Source: Pseudomonas sp. G2-4
Lineage (GTDB): Bacteria; Pseudomonadota; Gammaproteobacteria; Pseudomonadales; Pseudomonadaceae
Direction: 5' to 3'
NCBI RefSeq assembly: GCF_030064125.1
Contig: NZ_CP125957.1
Location: forward strand, 3,906,001 to 3,970,000
DNA: 64,000 nt
Part shown: positions 1 through 8,077 of the stretch, piece after piece
How positions within the stretch are numbered: the first letter of the stretch is position 1
Layout: the number at the start of each line of letters is the position of its first letter
Program-made: the position numbers and the translations under genes
Notes under the pieces: generated by a model
What the model was told of the DNA's origin: nothing
The model's database searches: none
Seen by the model: the letters and a program-made list of their open reading frames with translations, nothing else

Positions 1-598
1 GCGTGAAATCTTCATCGTTTTCACGAATACAAATGCAGCGGTGCTCGGCGAGTTGGTCAGGAGATGCCGGTTTCCCGTACTGGTCCAGGTAGGCAGGGCT
101 GGCGCACAACCATCGGTCGTTTTGCGTGAGGGGCCGGGCCACCCACTGGCTGTCGCTGAGGTGGCCGATGTGAATCACGGCGTCGCTGTCATGGCGATCG
201 GGCCAGGGGGTTTCCCGTAGATCCAGATGCAGGCAGAGCTGCGGGTGCAACCGGGCAAAACGCGCCAGCAATGGCGCGATGTGTTGGCGCCCATAGCCGA
301 ACGGTGCCGCCAGCCTGAGCGTACCGACCAGTTGATCGTCCGGCTGCTTGAACGATTCGGGCAGCGCCTCCAGTTGTTCCAGCAGCACCGCGCTCTGGCG
401 CGAGAAGCGCTCACCATCGGCGGTCAGGCTCAGGCGCCGGGCGTCGCGGTTGGCCAAGGTCAGACCCAGCAACGTCTCCAGTTTGCGCAAACGCATGGAC
501 AGCGCCGGTGGCGAGACATTGAGGGCCCGGGCGGCGGCGCTCAACGACTCGGAGCGGGCCAGCGTCACGACCATCCTCAGGTCTTCGAGGCTAAGCAT
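1..598 (-). CDS. LysR-family transcriptional regulator (partial, C-terminus beyond window)
   Basis: The reading frame starts at the ATG at 598 and runs off the left edge, giving about 199 residues. The N-terminus (MLSLEDLRMVVTLARSESLS, then AARALNVSPPALSMRLRKLE) is a typical LysR winged helix-turn-helix. It is followed by the start of the substrate-binding domain (VGTLRLAAPFGYGRQHIAPL). It is divergent from the DSD1-like gene at 694, and LysR proteins usually control the divergent neighbour, so it is a likely regulator of the 694-2206 gene pair. The effector is unknown. Because the gene is cut by the window edge, intactness cannot be judged. Confidence 0.9.
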   Translation of the reverse strand, partial: MLSLEDLRMVVTLARSESLSAAARALNVSPPALSMRLRKLETLLGLTLANRDARRLSLTADGERFSRQSAVLLEQLEALPESFKQPDDQLVGTLRLAAPFGYGRQHIAPLLARFARLHPQLCLHLDLRETPWPDRHDSDAVIHIGHLSDSQWVARPLTQNDRWLCASPAYLDQYGKPASPDQLAEHRCICIRENDEDFT

Positions 599-601
599 TC
601 A

Positions 602-635
602 GTTCAACTTAATGATTGATGACGATGCATTGAAC
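602..635. promoter_or_regulatory. Possible LysR-type dyad between divergent genes
   Basis: GTTCAA at 602-607 and TTGAAC at 630-635 form a 6-bp inverted repeat in the 95-bp gap between the LysR gene and the DSD1-like gene. Position fits an operator, but arms are short and the spacer is long, so this is tentative. Confidence 0.25.
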
Positions 636-693
636 CACAGCTTCACGCTGACTGAGTAGAGTCGAGCCTGCCCTTCATCACCGAGCCCTGTTC

Positions 694-1830
694 ATGCCAG
701 CCTCCATTGCCTCCCTCGATACCCCGGTCGCGCTCATCGACGTACCACGCATGCAGCGCAATATCCAGCGCATGCAGCAACGCATGGACGCCCTGGGCGT
801 ACGCCTGCGTCCCCACATCAAGACCAGCAAATGCCTGCCGGTGGTCCAGGCGCAAATCGCCGCAGGCGCCAGCGGTGTCACGGTATCCACTTTGAAGGAA
901 GCCGAGCATTGTTTCGCCGCTGGCATCCAGGATATTTTTTATGCCGTGGCCATGGCTCCCGGCAAACTGGCCCAGGCCCTGACGCTGCGACGCAAAGGCT
1001 GCCGCTTGAGCCTCTTGACCGACAGCCTGGCGGCGGCCCAGGCCATCGTCGATTTCGGCAGGCAACACGACGAACGTTTCGATGTCTGGATCGAGATTGA
1101 TTGCGACGGTCACCGATCCGGAGTCCGTGTCGAAGACGATTCACTCATCGAGATCGCAAGGCTACTCAACGACGGGGGTCTGCAGCTTTACGGCGTCATG
1201 ACCCATGCCGGATCCAGTTACGAACTCGACACCCCCCAGGCGCTGCAAGCCCTGGCCGAACAGGAGCGCAGCGTCTGCGTCAGCGCTGCCCAACGCATCC
1301 GCGAGGCCGGGCTGGCCTGCCCACAGGTCAGCATCGGCTCGACGCCCACGGCGCTGTCGGCGACGAGTCTGGAAGGCGTCACCGAAGTGCGCGCCGGTGT
1401 CTATGTGTTCTTCGACCTGGTGATGCACAACGTCGGCGTCTGCGCGGCCGACGAGTTGGCCCTGAGCGTGCTGACCACCGTCATTGGTCATCAGCCAGGT
1501 AAAGGCTGGGTCATCACCGATGCCGGCTGGATGGCCATGAGTCGTGATCGAGGCACGCAGCGCCAGCAGCGAGACTTCGGCTATGGGCAGGTCTGTAGCG
1601 AAGACGGCGTCTGGATCGAAGGCGCACTGCTCACCAGTGCCAATCAGGAACACGGCATCATCACCCTCTCAAGCTCCGACAGTGTCGATATCGCCACGCG
1701 CTTTCCCATTGGTAGCCGCCTGCGCATCCTGCCTAACCATGCCTGCGCCACCGGTGCGCAGTTTCCTCATTACAGCGCCTGTGATGCAACGGGCGAAGTG
1801 CACACGTGGAGTCGTCTACATGGCTGGTGA
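694..1830 (+). CDS. DSD1/D-threonine aldolase-like PLP-dependent enzyme
   Basis: This 378-residue protein has the alanine-racemase-type PLP barrel at its N-terminus: an early LDTPVALID strand, then HIKTSK, in which Lys43 is the expected PLP lysine. It has a D-serine dehydratase-like C-terminal domain with PNHAC (about residue 350), which in this family supplies His and Cys metal ligands. Members act on D-amino acids with a beta-hydroxyl: D-threonine aldolase, D-serine dehydratase or D-threo-3-hydroxyaspartate dehydratase. Sequence alone does not separate these. The stop overlaps the start of a RidA gene by 11 bp, and an aldehyde dehydrogenase lies downstream. RidA would fit an enamine-producing dehydratase; the aldehyde dehydrogenase would fit an aldolase that releases acetaldehyde. 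The substrate remains inferred. Confidence 0.88.
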   Translation: MPASIASLDTPVALIDVPRMQRNIQRMQQRMDALGVRLRPHIKTSKCLPVVQAQIAAGASGVTVSTLKEAEHCFAAGIQDIFYAVAMAPGKLAQALTLRRKGCRLSLLTDSLAAAQAIVDFGRQHDERFDVWIEIDCDGHRSGVRVEDDSLIEIARLLNDGGLQLYGVMTHAGSSYELDTPQALQALAEQERSVCVSAAQRIREAGLACPQVSIGSTPTALSATSLEGVTEVRAGVYVFFDLVMHNVGVCAADELALSVLTTVIGHQPGKGWVITDAGWMAMSRDRGTQRQQRDFGYGQVCSEDGVWIEGALLTSANQEHGIITLSSSDSVDIATRFPIGSRLRILPNHACATGAQFPHYSACDATGEVHTWSRLHGW

Positions 1831-2206
1831 GATCGAGTTGATTCACACAACCCAGGCGGCCGCTCCGGGCGGGCATTACGCCCAGGCCGTGTCGCACCAG
1901 GACGTCTTGTATGTGTCCGGGCAACTGCCGGTACGCGTCGATGGCAGCCACAGTGCCGACCAACCGTTCGAAGTGCAGGCCGGCATTGCCCTGGATAACC
2001 TGATGGCGATTCTCAGCGCGGCTGGCCGGGGTCCGACGGACCTGTTGAAGGTGACTGTGTACGTCGTCGGCATCGAACACTGGCCGGCTTTCGACCGGAT
2101 CTACGCCCGTTATCTGGGCGAGCACCGCCCTGCCCGCGCCGTGGTACCCGTCCCGGCCTTGCACCATGGCTACCTGATCGAAATCGAAGCGCTGGCCCGG
2201 GGCTGA
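1820..2206 (+). CDS. RidA family enamine/imine deaminase-like protein
   Basis: It encodes 128 residues from the ATG at 1820 and overlaps the upstream PLP-enzyme gene by 11 bp, so translation is probably coupled. The RidA/YjgF fold is visible in YVSGQLPVRVDG, the central FEVQAGIALDNLMAILSAAG segment, KVTVYVV and the C-terminal EIEAL. RidA proteins hydrolyse reactive 2-aminoacrylate-type intermediates made by PLP enzymes, which gives a direct reason for the pairing. The canonical Arg of the RidA active site lies in a divergent C-terminal stretch (HRPARAVVPVPAL). A longer in-frame start exists upstream but would run far into the preceding gene. Confidence 0.88.
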   Translation: MAGEIELIHTTQAAAPGGHYAQAVSHQDVLYVSGQLPVRVDGSHSADQPFEVQAGIALDNLMAILSAAGRGPTDLLKVTVYVVGIEHWPAFDRIYARYLGEHRPARAVVPVPALHHGYLIEIEALARG

Positions 2207-2235
2207 CATCATTCATGAGGCCACGAGATGAACGT

Positions 2236-2328
2236 GTGGCGAGGGAGCTTGCTCGCGCTGGAGAGCGAAGCGCTCATCGCTTTTCTGGGGCCGCTGCGCG
2301 ACCCAGCGGGAGCAAGCTCCCTCGCCAC
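2236..2328. repeat. Family A REPIN (paired inverted REPs)
   Basis: The left arm GTGGCGAGGGAGCTTGCTCG and right arm GAGCAAGCTCCCTCGCCAC are inverted around a GC-rich spacer. It fills much of the gap between the RidA gene and the aldehyde dehydrogenase gene. The left arm carries a variant base (GCTCGC for GCTCCC) compared with the family consensus. Confidence 0.9.
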
Positions 2329-2504
2329 AGGTGTCCTGGGCCGTTGGTTAACCGTGGGCATCCTTGGCCCTGAAACGGGCGCCGCTACCTTTGCGAAGTT
2401 AGCCCTCCCGATACAGCAGATTATTCTTTGCCGGGCGCAACAACGGCACATGTCAGCAGGACGGCTTTGTTAGCTTATTGAGAACACTCCAGGGAGCCCG
2501 TCGG

Positions 2505-3965
2505 ATGACCACCCACACCTCGAATCACTACAGCGTCGACCCGCAAATGTCCCGGCAGCTTTATATCAATGGCACCTGGTCGTCCCCGGCCCAACCGGCA
2601 ACGCTGGCGGTGGTCAATCCGGCGACCGAGGAAGTGATCGCCGAGGTCGCCCAAGGTTCTGCCGCAGACGTCGACCGTGCGGTAGCGGCCGCGCGTGCCG
2701 CATTTCCCGGCTGGTCCGCGACACCTGTAGACGCCCGCGTATCGATCCTTGGCAAGATCCACGAACTGATCCTTGAGCGCCAGGAAGCGCTGGCCCAGGT
2801 GCTCTCGCTGGAAATGGGCGCGGCCATCGGTTTCGCCCGGGCCATGCAAGTGCCGCTGGCGGCCGAACACGTGCGGGTCGCCCGTGATGTACTGGCCACC
2901 TACCGTTTTCAGAACGTCGAAAATGGCACCGCCATTCAACGCGAACCCATCGGCGTCTGCGGCCTCATCACGCCGTGGAACTGGCCGCTGTATCAAATCA
3001 CCGCCAAAGTCGCCCCGGCGATTGCCGCTGGCTGCACGGTGGTGTTGAAACCGAGCGAACTGTCACCACTGAGCGCGCTGCTGTTCGCCCAATTGGTGCA
3101 TGACGCGGGCCTTCCACCGGGTGTCTTCAACCTGGTGAACGGCAGCGGTGCCGAGGTCGGCGCGGCCATGGCCGAGCATCCCGACATCGACATGATCTCC
3201 ATCACCGGCTCGAACCGCGCCGGCGCACTGGTGGCCCAGGCCGCCGCCCCCACGGTGAAACGCGTCACCCAGGAACTGGGCGGCAAGTCACCGAACGTGT
3301 TGCTGCCGGACGCGGACTTCGCCAAAGCCGTACCACCGGGGGTGATGTCGGCCTTGCGCAATGTCGGCCAATCGTGCAGCGCACCGACCCGAATGATCGT
3401 GCCAAGAAACCGCTTGGCGGAAGTCGAAGCGTTGGCTGCCGCAACCGCCAATGCGATCATCGTCGGCGACCCGCAATCGGAAGCAACGGTCCTCGGCCCC
3501 ATCGCCAACGAGCCCCAGTTCAATCGCGTCCAGACGCTGATCGAAGTGGGCTTGAGGGAAGGCGCCAAACTGGTGTGCGGCGGCCCGGGACGAGTACCGG
3601 GTTTCGACAAAGGCTTCTACACCCGCCCGACGGTTTTCTCACAGGTGGACAGCGCCATGCGCATCGCCCAGGAAGAAATCTTCGGGCCTGTGCTGTGCAT
3701 CATTCCCTATGACACGGTGGATGAAGCGGTCGCCATCGCCAACGATACGGTCTATGGGCTGGGTGCGCATGTCCAGGGGCAGGACCTTGAGCAGGCGCGC
3801 AGCGTTGCCCTGCGTATCCGCTCCGGACAAGTGCTATTGAACTACCCGGCGTGGAACCCCATGGCACCGTTCGGCGGCTACAAGCGCTCCGGGAACGGGC
3901 GTGAATACGGTATCCACGGTTTCGAGGAATACCTGGAGATCAAGGCGATTGTCGGGTTTGGCTGA
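2505..3965 (+). CDS. NAD(P)-dependent aldehyde dehydrogenase family protein
   Basis: It encodes 486 residues from the ATG at 2505, preceded by AGGGAG at 2491-2496; an in-frame TTG at 2478 lacks such a site. The ALDH landmarks are present: PWNWPLYQI near residue 160, VTQELGGKSP with the general base Glu257, GQSCSAPTRM with the catalytic Cys291, EEIFGPVL, and PFGGYKRSG near the end. The GQSCSAP form is seen in several broad-substrate members. It is cytosolic and oxidises an aldehyde to an acid. Its position after the DSD1-like gene suggests a role with that enzyme's product, but a REPIN separates them and a shared transcript is not shown. Confidence 0.92.
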   Translation: MTTHTSNHYSVDPQMSRQLYINGTWSSPAQPATLAVVNPATEEVIAEVAQGSAADVDRAVAAARAAFPGWSATPVDARVSILGKIHELILERQEALAQVLSLEMGAAIGFARAMQVPLAAEHVRVARDVLATYRFQNVENGTAIQREPIGVCGLITPWNWPLYQITAKVAPAIAAGCTVVLKPSELSPLSALLFAQLVHDAGLPPGVFNLVNGSGAEVGAAMAEHPDIDMISITGSNRAGALVAQAAAPTVKRVTQELGGKSPNVLLPDADFAKAVPPGVMSALRNVGQSCSAPTRMIVPRNRLAEVEALAAATANAIIVGDPQSEATVLGPIANEPQFNRVQTLIEVGLREGAKLVCGGPGRVPGFDKGFYTRPTVFSQVDSAMRIAQEEIFGPVLCIIPYDTVDEAVAIANDTVYGLGAHVQGQDLEQARSVALRIRSGQVLLNYPAWNPMAPFGGYKRSGNGREYGIHGFEEYLEIKAIVGFG

Positions 3966-4362
3966 TCGCCTGGTCCTCGGATCGATCCTTGCCTTCGCGG
4001 TCCCCTACGTAATGGTGCGCGAGCGCAAATGACGGTAGCCAGGCTTCGCGGCGCAGGGTCCAGCTTTCGTAGGTGGGCACCAGTTGATCGGGAGCATCGA
4101 GCGCGCCCAGGTGCACTTCGATTTCATCGTCGCTGCGGGCAAACACCGACGAGCCGCAGCGCGGGCAGAAATGGCGCCCGGCATAATCCCGTGTCTCGCC
4201 TTGGATCGTCACCGCATCCTGGGGAAACACGGCAGCGGCGTAGAAAAGCGCGCCATGGTGCTTGCGGCAATCCAGGCAGTGACAAAGGCCAACCCGATAG
4301 GGCCGCCCCGAAGCTTCGATGCGGACGTCGCCACAGAGGCAACCGCCGGTGAATCGGTCCAT
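3940..4362 (-). CDS. GFA family zinc protein
   Basis: This 140-residue protein has the GFA/CENP-V cysteine pattern: GGCLCGDVR at the N-terminus, GLCHCLDCRKHHG in the middle and RHFCPRCGSSVF later. These bind two zinc ions. The family was named for glutathione-dependent formaldehyde-activating enzyme, but most members have no proven activity. The 3' end overlaps the convergent aldehyde dehydrogenase gene by 26 bp. A role in aldehyde or thiol adduct handling is possible but inferred only from the family name and neighbour. Confidence 0.88.
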   Translation of the reverse strand: MDRFTGGCLCGDVRIEASGRPYRVGLCHCLDCRKHHGALFYAAAVFPQDAVTIQGETRDYAGRHFCPRCGSSVFARSDDEIEVHLGALDAPDQLVPTYESWTLRREAWLPSFALAHHYVGDREGKDRSEDQAISQTRQSP

Positions 4363-4389
4363 GGTGTGTCTCCTGCAATTTGATCCGGT

Positions 4390-5316
4390 TCACAACTTCT
4401 GGCTATCAATGACAGGCGCATGTTCCGCCATCAGCTCCACCACCCATGCAATGAACACCCGCAACTTGGCGCTGATGTGCCGGTTCGGCGGATAGGCCAG
4501 GTAGAGCGGCATCGGATCGAGGCGCCAATCTTCGAACAGACGCACCAACTCGCCTCGCGCTTCGTGATGCCGGGACATGTATTCGGGCAGCCAGAGCACG
4601 CCCAGCCCCGCCAAACCGGCCGCGAGGTAGGCGTTGCCATCGTCGATGGCCAGCGCGTAGCGTCCTTTGATGTGCAGGTGCTCGTTGTGATTGTGCAGGG
4701 CGTAGGGTACGGCTTTGCCGGTGCGAGCCCACAAGAAGCCGACGATGCGCTGCGGCGAATCTTCCAGTTCGCGCGGATGCGCAGGCGTGCCGACCCGTGC
4801 CAGGTAGCTCGGCGCGGCAAAGACGCCCAGGGCCAGGTCGCCGACGTGTCGGGCAATCAAGGATTGATCCGTCAGCTCACCGCCGCGCACCACGCAATCG
4901 ACGTTTTCATCGATGATGTCGACGATGCGATCGCTCACGCCCATGTCGATCTGGATGTCCGGGTATCGCGCATAGAACCCTGGCAATGCCGGCACCAGGA
5001 TCATCGCGGCCAGCGGGCTCGGCACGTCCACCCGCAGTCGCCCCCGGGGCAGTGCCAACGCGCCGGACAGGCTGGTTTCGGCATCGTCCATGTCGGCGAG
5101 CAGGCGGATCACCCGCTCGTAATAAACGGCGCCGTCGGCGGTGATATTGACTTTGCGCGTGGTGCGGTTGAGCAGCTTGACCCGCAGGCGTGCCTCCAAC
5201 TGCTGGACCAGTTGGGTCACGGTGGTCTTGCTCATGTGCAGTGTTTCGGCTGCCTTGGTGAAACTGCCCGTCTCCACCACGCGAACGAATGCCTGCATCG
5301 CATCGAAACGGTCCAT
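4390..5316 (-). CDS. LysR-family transcriptional regulator
   Basis: It encodes 308 residues, the usual LysR length. The N-terminus MDRFDAMQAFVRVVETGSFT followed by KAAETLHMSKTTVTQLVQQLE is the winged HTH of the CrgA-like branch, and RGRLRVDVPSPLA opens the substrate-binding domain. It is divergent from the RidA gene at 5461, with an inverted repeat in the gap, so it probably controls that gene and itself. The GFA gene lies 27 bp downstream on the same strand and could be co-transcribed. Confidence 0.92.
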   Translation of the reverse strand: MDRFDAMQAFVRVVETGSFTKAAETLHMSKTTVTQLVQQLEARLRVKLLNRTTRKVNITADGAVYYERVIRLLADMDDAETSLSGALALPRGRLRVDVPSPLAAMILVPALPGFYARYPDIQIDMGVSDRIVDIIDENVDCVVRGGELTDQSLIARHVGDLALGVFAAPSYLARVGTPAHPRELEDSPQRIVGFLWARTGKAVPYALHNHNEHLHIKGRYALAIDDGNAYLAAGLAGLGVLWLPEYMSRHHEARGELVRLFEDWRLDPMPLYLAYPPNRHISAKLRVFIAWVVELMAEHAPVIDSQKL

Positions 5317-5334
5317 GTGTGCCTCGGTTAAATC

Positions 5335-5367
5335 GATCAGATTGTTTGGCTTTCACAAACAGTGATC
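5335..5367. promoter_or_regulatory. Candidate LysR-type operator
   Basis: An interrupted dyad lies between the divergent LysR and RidA genes: GATCA (5335-5339) and TGTTTG (5343-5348) mirror CAAACA (5356-5361) and TGATC (5363-5367). Two matched half-site blocks in this position are typical of a LysR-regulated divergent promoter. Binding is inferred. Confidence 0.5.
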
Positions 5368-5460
5368 GCCAAGGTTGCTCGTTTATCGTCCGGGCACAAG
5401 CCCCTAGAGTGGGTTCATCGTTGGTTTTGAATCAATCTTGACCCCTTGATGGAGGCACTT

Positions 5461-5862
5461 ATGACACAGCGTGACGTTGTTTTTCCAGCCGGACGCCAGG
5501 CGCTTTATGAGCGCAATCGTTATTCACCGGCTATCCGTTCCAATGGCTTTTTATTCGTGTCGGGACAGGTGGGCAGCACTGAAGACGGTTCGCCGGAACC
5601 CGAACTGGAGACCCAGGTTCGGCAAGCGTTCAACAATCTGAAGGCGATACTCGCCGCAGCCGAGTGCACCTTTGACGATGTGGTGGACGTCACGGTCTTC
5701 ATGGTTGATCCCGAATCGACCTTCGAGCGAGTCTGGAGCGTCGTTCCCGAGTTCTGGGGTAACGCACCGCATCCGACGCTGACGGCGGTGGGCGTGACGT
5801 GGCTGTATGGGTTTCAGTTCGAGATCAAGGTGATTGCCAGGTTGCCTGAAACCGTCGGCTGA
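5461..5862 (+). CDS. RidA family protein
   Basis: It encodes 133 residues from the ATG at 5461. GGAGG at 5451-5455 supports this start over an in-frame ATG at 5449. Family features are FVSGQVGSTEDGSPEP, the helix LETQVRQAFNNLKAILAAAE, VDVTVFMVD and the C-terminal FEIKVIARL. It resembles the branch of RidA-like proteins found beside LysR genes, where the canonical catalytic Arg is often not kept (here HPTLTAVGV). Activity as a deaminase is therefore uncertain. Divergent from the LysR gene. Confidence 0.88.
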   Translation: MTQRDVVFPAGRQALYERNRYSPAIRSNGFLFVSGQVGSTEDGSPEPELETQVRQAFNNLKAILAAAECTFDDVVDVTVFMVDPESTFERVWSVVPEFWGNAPHPTLTAVGVTWLYGFQFEIKVIARLPETVG

Positions 5863-5900
5863 TCGACGGGTTCGCGAGGGGGTTGAAGGTTCTGGCATCA

Positions 5901-6059
5901 TCGCGAGCAAGCGCGCTCCCACAGGGCATCTGGTGCCGAGCACGATATTTCTGTTCACTGAAGGTCCAGTGTGGGAGCGAGCTTGCTCGCGAAGGCGGCG
6001 GCACATTCAATATCAATGCATGCTGCCCCACCGCTTTCGCGAGCAGGCTCGCTCCCACA
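5901..6059. repeat. Cluster of three family B REP sequences
   Basis: REPs lie at 5901-5923, 5970-5992 and 6037-6059. The first and third have the same orientation, and the middle one is inverted. All match the TGTGGGAGCGAGCTTGCTCG consensus closely. They occupy the gap between two convergent genes. Confidence 0.9.
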
Positions 6060-6081
6060 GGAATCGTCGGTGAAGCACCGG

Positions 6082-6561
6082 CTAACCTTTCACCGCTGCC
6101 TCGATCGCCGCGATGTCGATCCTGGTCATCTGCATCATGGCCTCGAAGGCGCGCTTGGCGGCGGCTTTATCAGAGCCGGTGATTGCATCCACCAGGACGC
6201 GCGGGGAGATCTGCCAGGACAGCCCCCACCTGTCCTTGCACCAGCCGCAGGCACTGGCCTGGCCGCCGTTGTCGATAATCGCATTCCACAGCCGGTCTGT
6301 TTCGGCCTGGTCGTCGGTGGCGACCTGGAATGAGAAAGCTTCACTGTGCTTGAACGCCGATCCTCCGTTCAATCCGAGACAAGGGATACCCATTACCGTG
6401 AAATCGACTGTCAGCACATCGCCCTGCTTGCCCGCCGGATAGTCGCCAGGGGCGTGATGAACGGCCAGTACCGCGCTGTTGGGGAACGTCGCCGCATAGA
6501 ACTGTGCGGCTTCCAACGCAGTGCCGTCGTACCAGAGACAAATCGTGTTTTTATTATTCAT
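6082..6561 (-). CDS. VOC family (PhnB/3-demethylubiquinone methyltransferase-like) protein
   Basis: It encodes 159 residues. The N-terminus NTICLWYDGTALEAAQFYAA and the repeats VDFTVMGIPCLGLNGG and WNAIIDNGGQASACGWCKDRWG are those of the PF06983 vicinal-oxygen-chelate family. Despite the database label, these proteins are not methyltransferases, and the substrate is unknown. It is a single-gene unit on the minus strand, with a REP cluster downstream. Confidence 0.88.
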   Translation of the reverse strand: MNNKNTICLWYDGTALEAAQFYAATFPNSAVLAVHHAPGDYPAGKQGDVLTVDFTVMGIPCLGLNGGSAFKHSEAFSFQVATDDQAETDRLWNAIIDNGGQASACGWCKDRWGLSWQISPRVLVDAITGSDKAAAKRAFEAMMQMTRIDIAAIEAAVKG

Positions 6562-6726
6562 CCGGGTTCTCCGAGAAGGGGGACTGGACGGTGAAGTCTA
6601 GCAGTCTCCCTATCGGATGAAGGCCGATCCCGGCATCCTCCGCAGGCCGGCAGACACTGCGCAACGATCATTACCCGGTGCTTTACGGGCTGCAGCATGG
6701 AGCCTGCAAGCCTCGTCGCCCCCCGA

Positions 6727-6963
6727 CTAGACACTCTCCGGTTCGCCGTGATTCACCATCCAGCGAATCATGCTCGCCAGCGGCACCCGATAATGCTCGA
6801 CCGTGCATTCGCCCTCGTGCTCCTGGCTGTACAACTCAAGGTAACGACTGAGCAGGATATGACGGCCATCCTCCGCCAACCGCAGCTCAAGCTCCCGACA
6901 ATGCAGCGCACCCCGGCCAAGCGCTTTCACCCGCCGATGCAACACCAGCACCTCATTGTTCAT
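6727..6963 (-). CDS. Small conserved hypothetical protein
   Basis: It encodes 78 residues beginning MNNEVLVLHRRVKALGRGAL. The start overlaps the end of the MlaA-type gene by 11 bp, so the two are probably translated together. No signal peptide or membrane segment is seen. I do not recognise a named family. Coupling suggests a role tied to the lipoprotein or its outer-membrane lipid function, but this is inference. Confidence 0.7.
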   Translation of the reverse strand: MNNEVLVLHRRVKALGRGALHCRELELRLAEDGRHILLSRYLELYSQEHEGECTVEHYRVPLASMIRWMVNHGEPESV

Positions 6964-7744
6964 CTGCGGAGCCTCCCTCCTGGCAATGGGCAGTGTCCTG
7001 CTCCACCGACCCCAGTTTCCCTTGCGCGACGAAATCGGCGCGCCGTTGTGCCACCGCGTCTCGCAGCGCCACGTAGTAATCCGGCCGGGTCTGCAGCTCA
7101 TCCGTCAGCGGCAACGCCTGCGCACGACCATCGACGATGCCGCCGACGGTGTCGACCGTACCCAACGTGTCGACGGTGCTGCTGTTATCGCCGAACGGAT
7201 CGACCGCAGAACTCAATACCTTGCCCGTGGCGTCCCGCAGGTTGGCAGTGCCCAGCAACGGCAGCTCCACGATCGGCCCTGGGGCGATGTTCCAGACGCC
7301 GAATGTCTGGCCGAAATCAGCCTTGTGCCGCTCGATGCCGAGCTTGCCCGACACATCGATCAAGCCGACGATGCCTGCGGTGGTGTTGATGACGAAACGG
7401 CCGAGGGTGTTGACCGAGCGCTGGGCGTTGCCTTGCAGCAAGTCGTTGATGAACACCTTGGGTTCGCCGAAGTTCGCCACGAAGTTGTGAACGCCGGTCT
7501 GGAACACCTCAGGCAGTTTGCGATAGCCACGGGCGACGGGGGCCAACGCGTAATCGTCTACAGTCCGGTTGAAGGCGAAAAGGCCGCGATTGATGGGTTC
7601 TGCAGGATCGTGAACGGCGTAGGGAACACTTTCACAACTGCCCGGCTTGGCAGCGGGTGTGCTGGTGCAGCCACTGGCGAGTGCCGTCAATACAACCACA
7701 ACGGTGGATCGAACAAACAACGGAGCGGGTTTGGTGATCGGCAT
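6953..7744 (-). CDS. mlaA: MlaA/VacJ family outer-membrane lipoprotein
   Basis: It encodes 263 residues with a lipoprotein signal ending in the lipobox LASGC, followed by the MlaA domain: DPAEPINRGLFAFNRTVDDY, VNTLGRFVINTTAG, and FGQTFGVW then GPIVELPLLG. MlaA sits in the outer membrane and removes misplaced phospholipids from the outer leaflet, passing them to MlaC. The rest of the Mla system is not in this window. Pseudomonads often carry more than one MlaA paralogue, so equivalence to the main mlaA is not certain. Confidence 0.88.
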   Translation of the reverse strand: MPITKPAPLFVRSTVVVVLTALASGCTSTPAAKPGSCESVPYAVHDPAEPINRGLFAFNRTVDDYALAPVARGYRKLPEVFQTGVHNFVANFGEPKVFINDLLQGNAQRSVNTLGRFVINTTAGIVGLIDVSGKLGIERHKADFGQTFGVWNIAPGPIVELPLLGTANLRDATGKVLSSAVDPFGDNSSTVDTLGTVDTVGGIVDGRAQALPLTDELQTRPDYYVALRDAVAQRRADFVAQGKLGSVEQDTAHCQEGGSADEQ

Positions 7745-7802
7745 ACAGGGTTATCTCGGCGAGGAATGGGGTGCTGCCTATGCCGGTTAAAAGCCGAACC
7801 CT

Positions 7803-7896
7803 GTGGCGAGGGAGCTTGCTCCCGCTTGAGTGCGAAGTGCTCACCGCTTTTTTTGGGGCCGCTTCGCGACCCAGCGGGAGCAAGCTCCCTCGCCAC
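7803..7896. repeat. Family A REPIN
   Basis: The arms GTGGCGAGGGAGCTTGCTCC and GGAGCAAGCTCCCTCGCCAC are inverted around a short spacer. It lies in the 333-bp gap between the divergent mlaA-like and response-regulator genes. The rest of that gap (7897-8077) shows no coding frame and presumably holds the promoter of the two-component pair. Confidence 0.92.
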
Positions 7897-8077
7897 AGGT
7901 CCGGTGTTGGCTGGCTATTAACTGACTGACATCGAGGCCATCCTGCCGCTGTTTTTTTGCCTGGAGATTTCCAGAACATTGCCCGCCGGCAACTTTATTG
8001 CCGGATTGAAATATATGACGCAGGCCATGGATTGACCCTAGTATCGCCTCCTGTATTCATCACCCAGCGTACCCACC

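Noticed and set aside
2228-2473. Short open frames across the REPIN region
   Set aside because: They translate the REP palindrome itself (ARELAPAG-type peptides). The same peptide recurs at every REP, so they are repeat artefacts.
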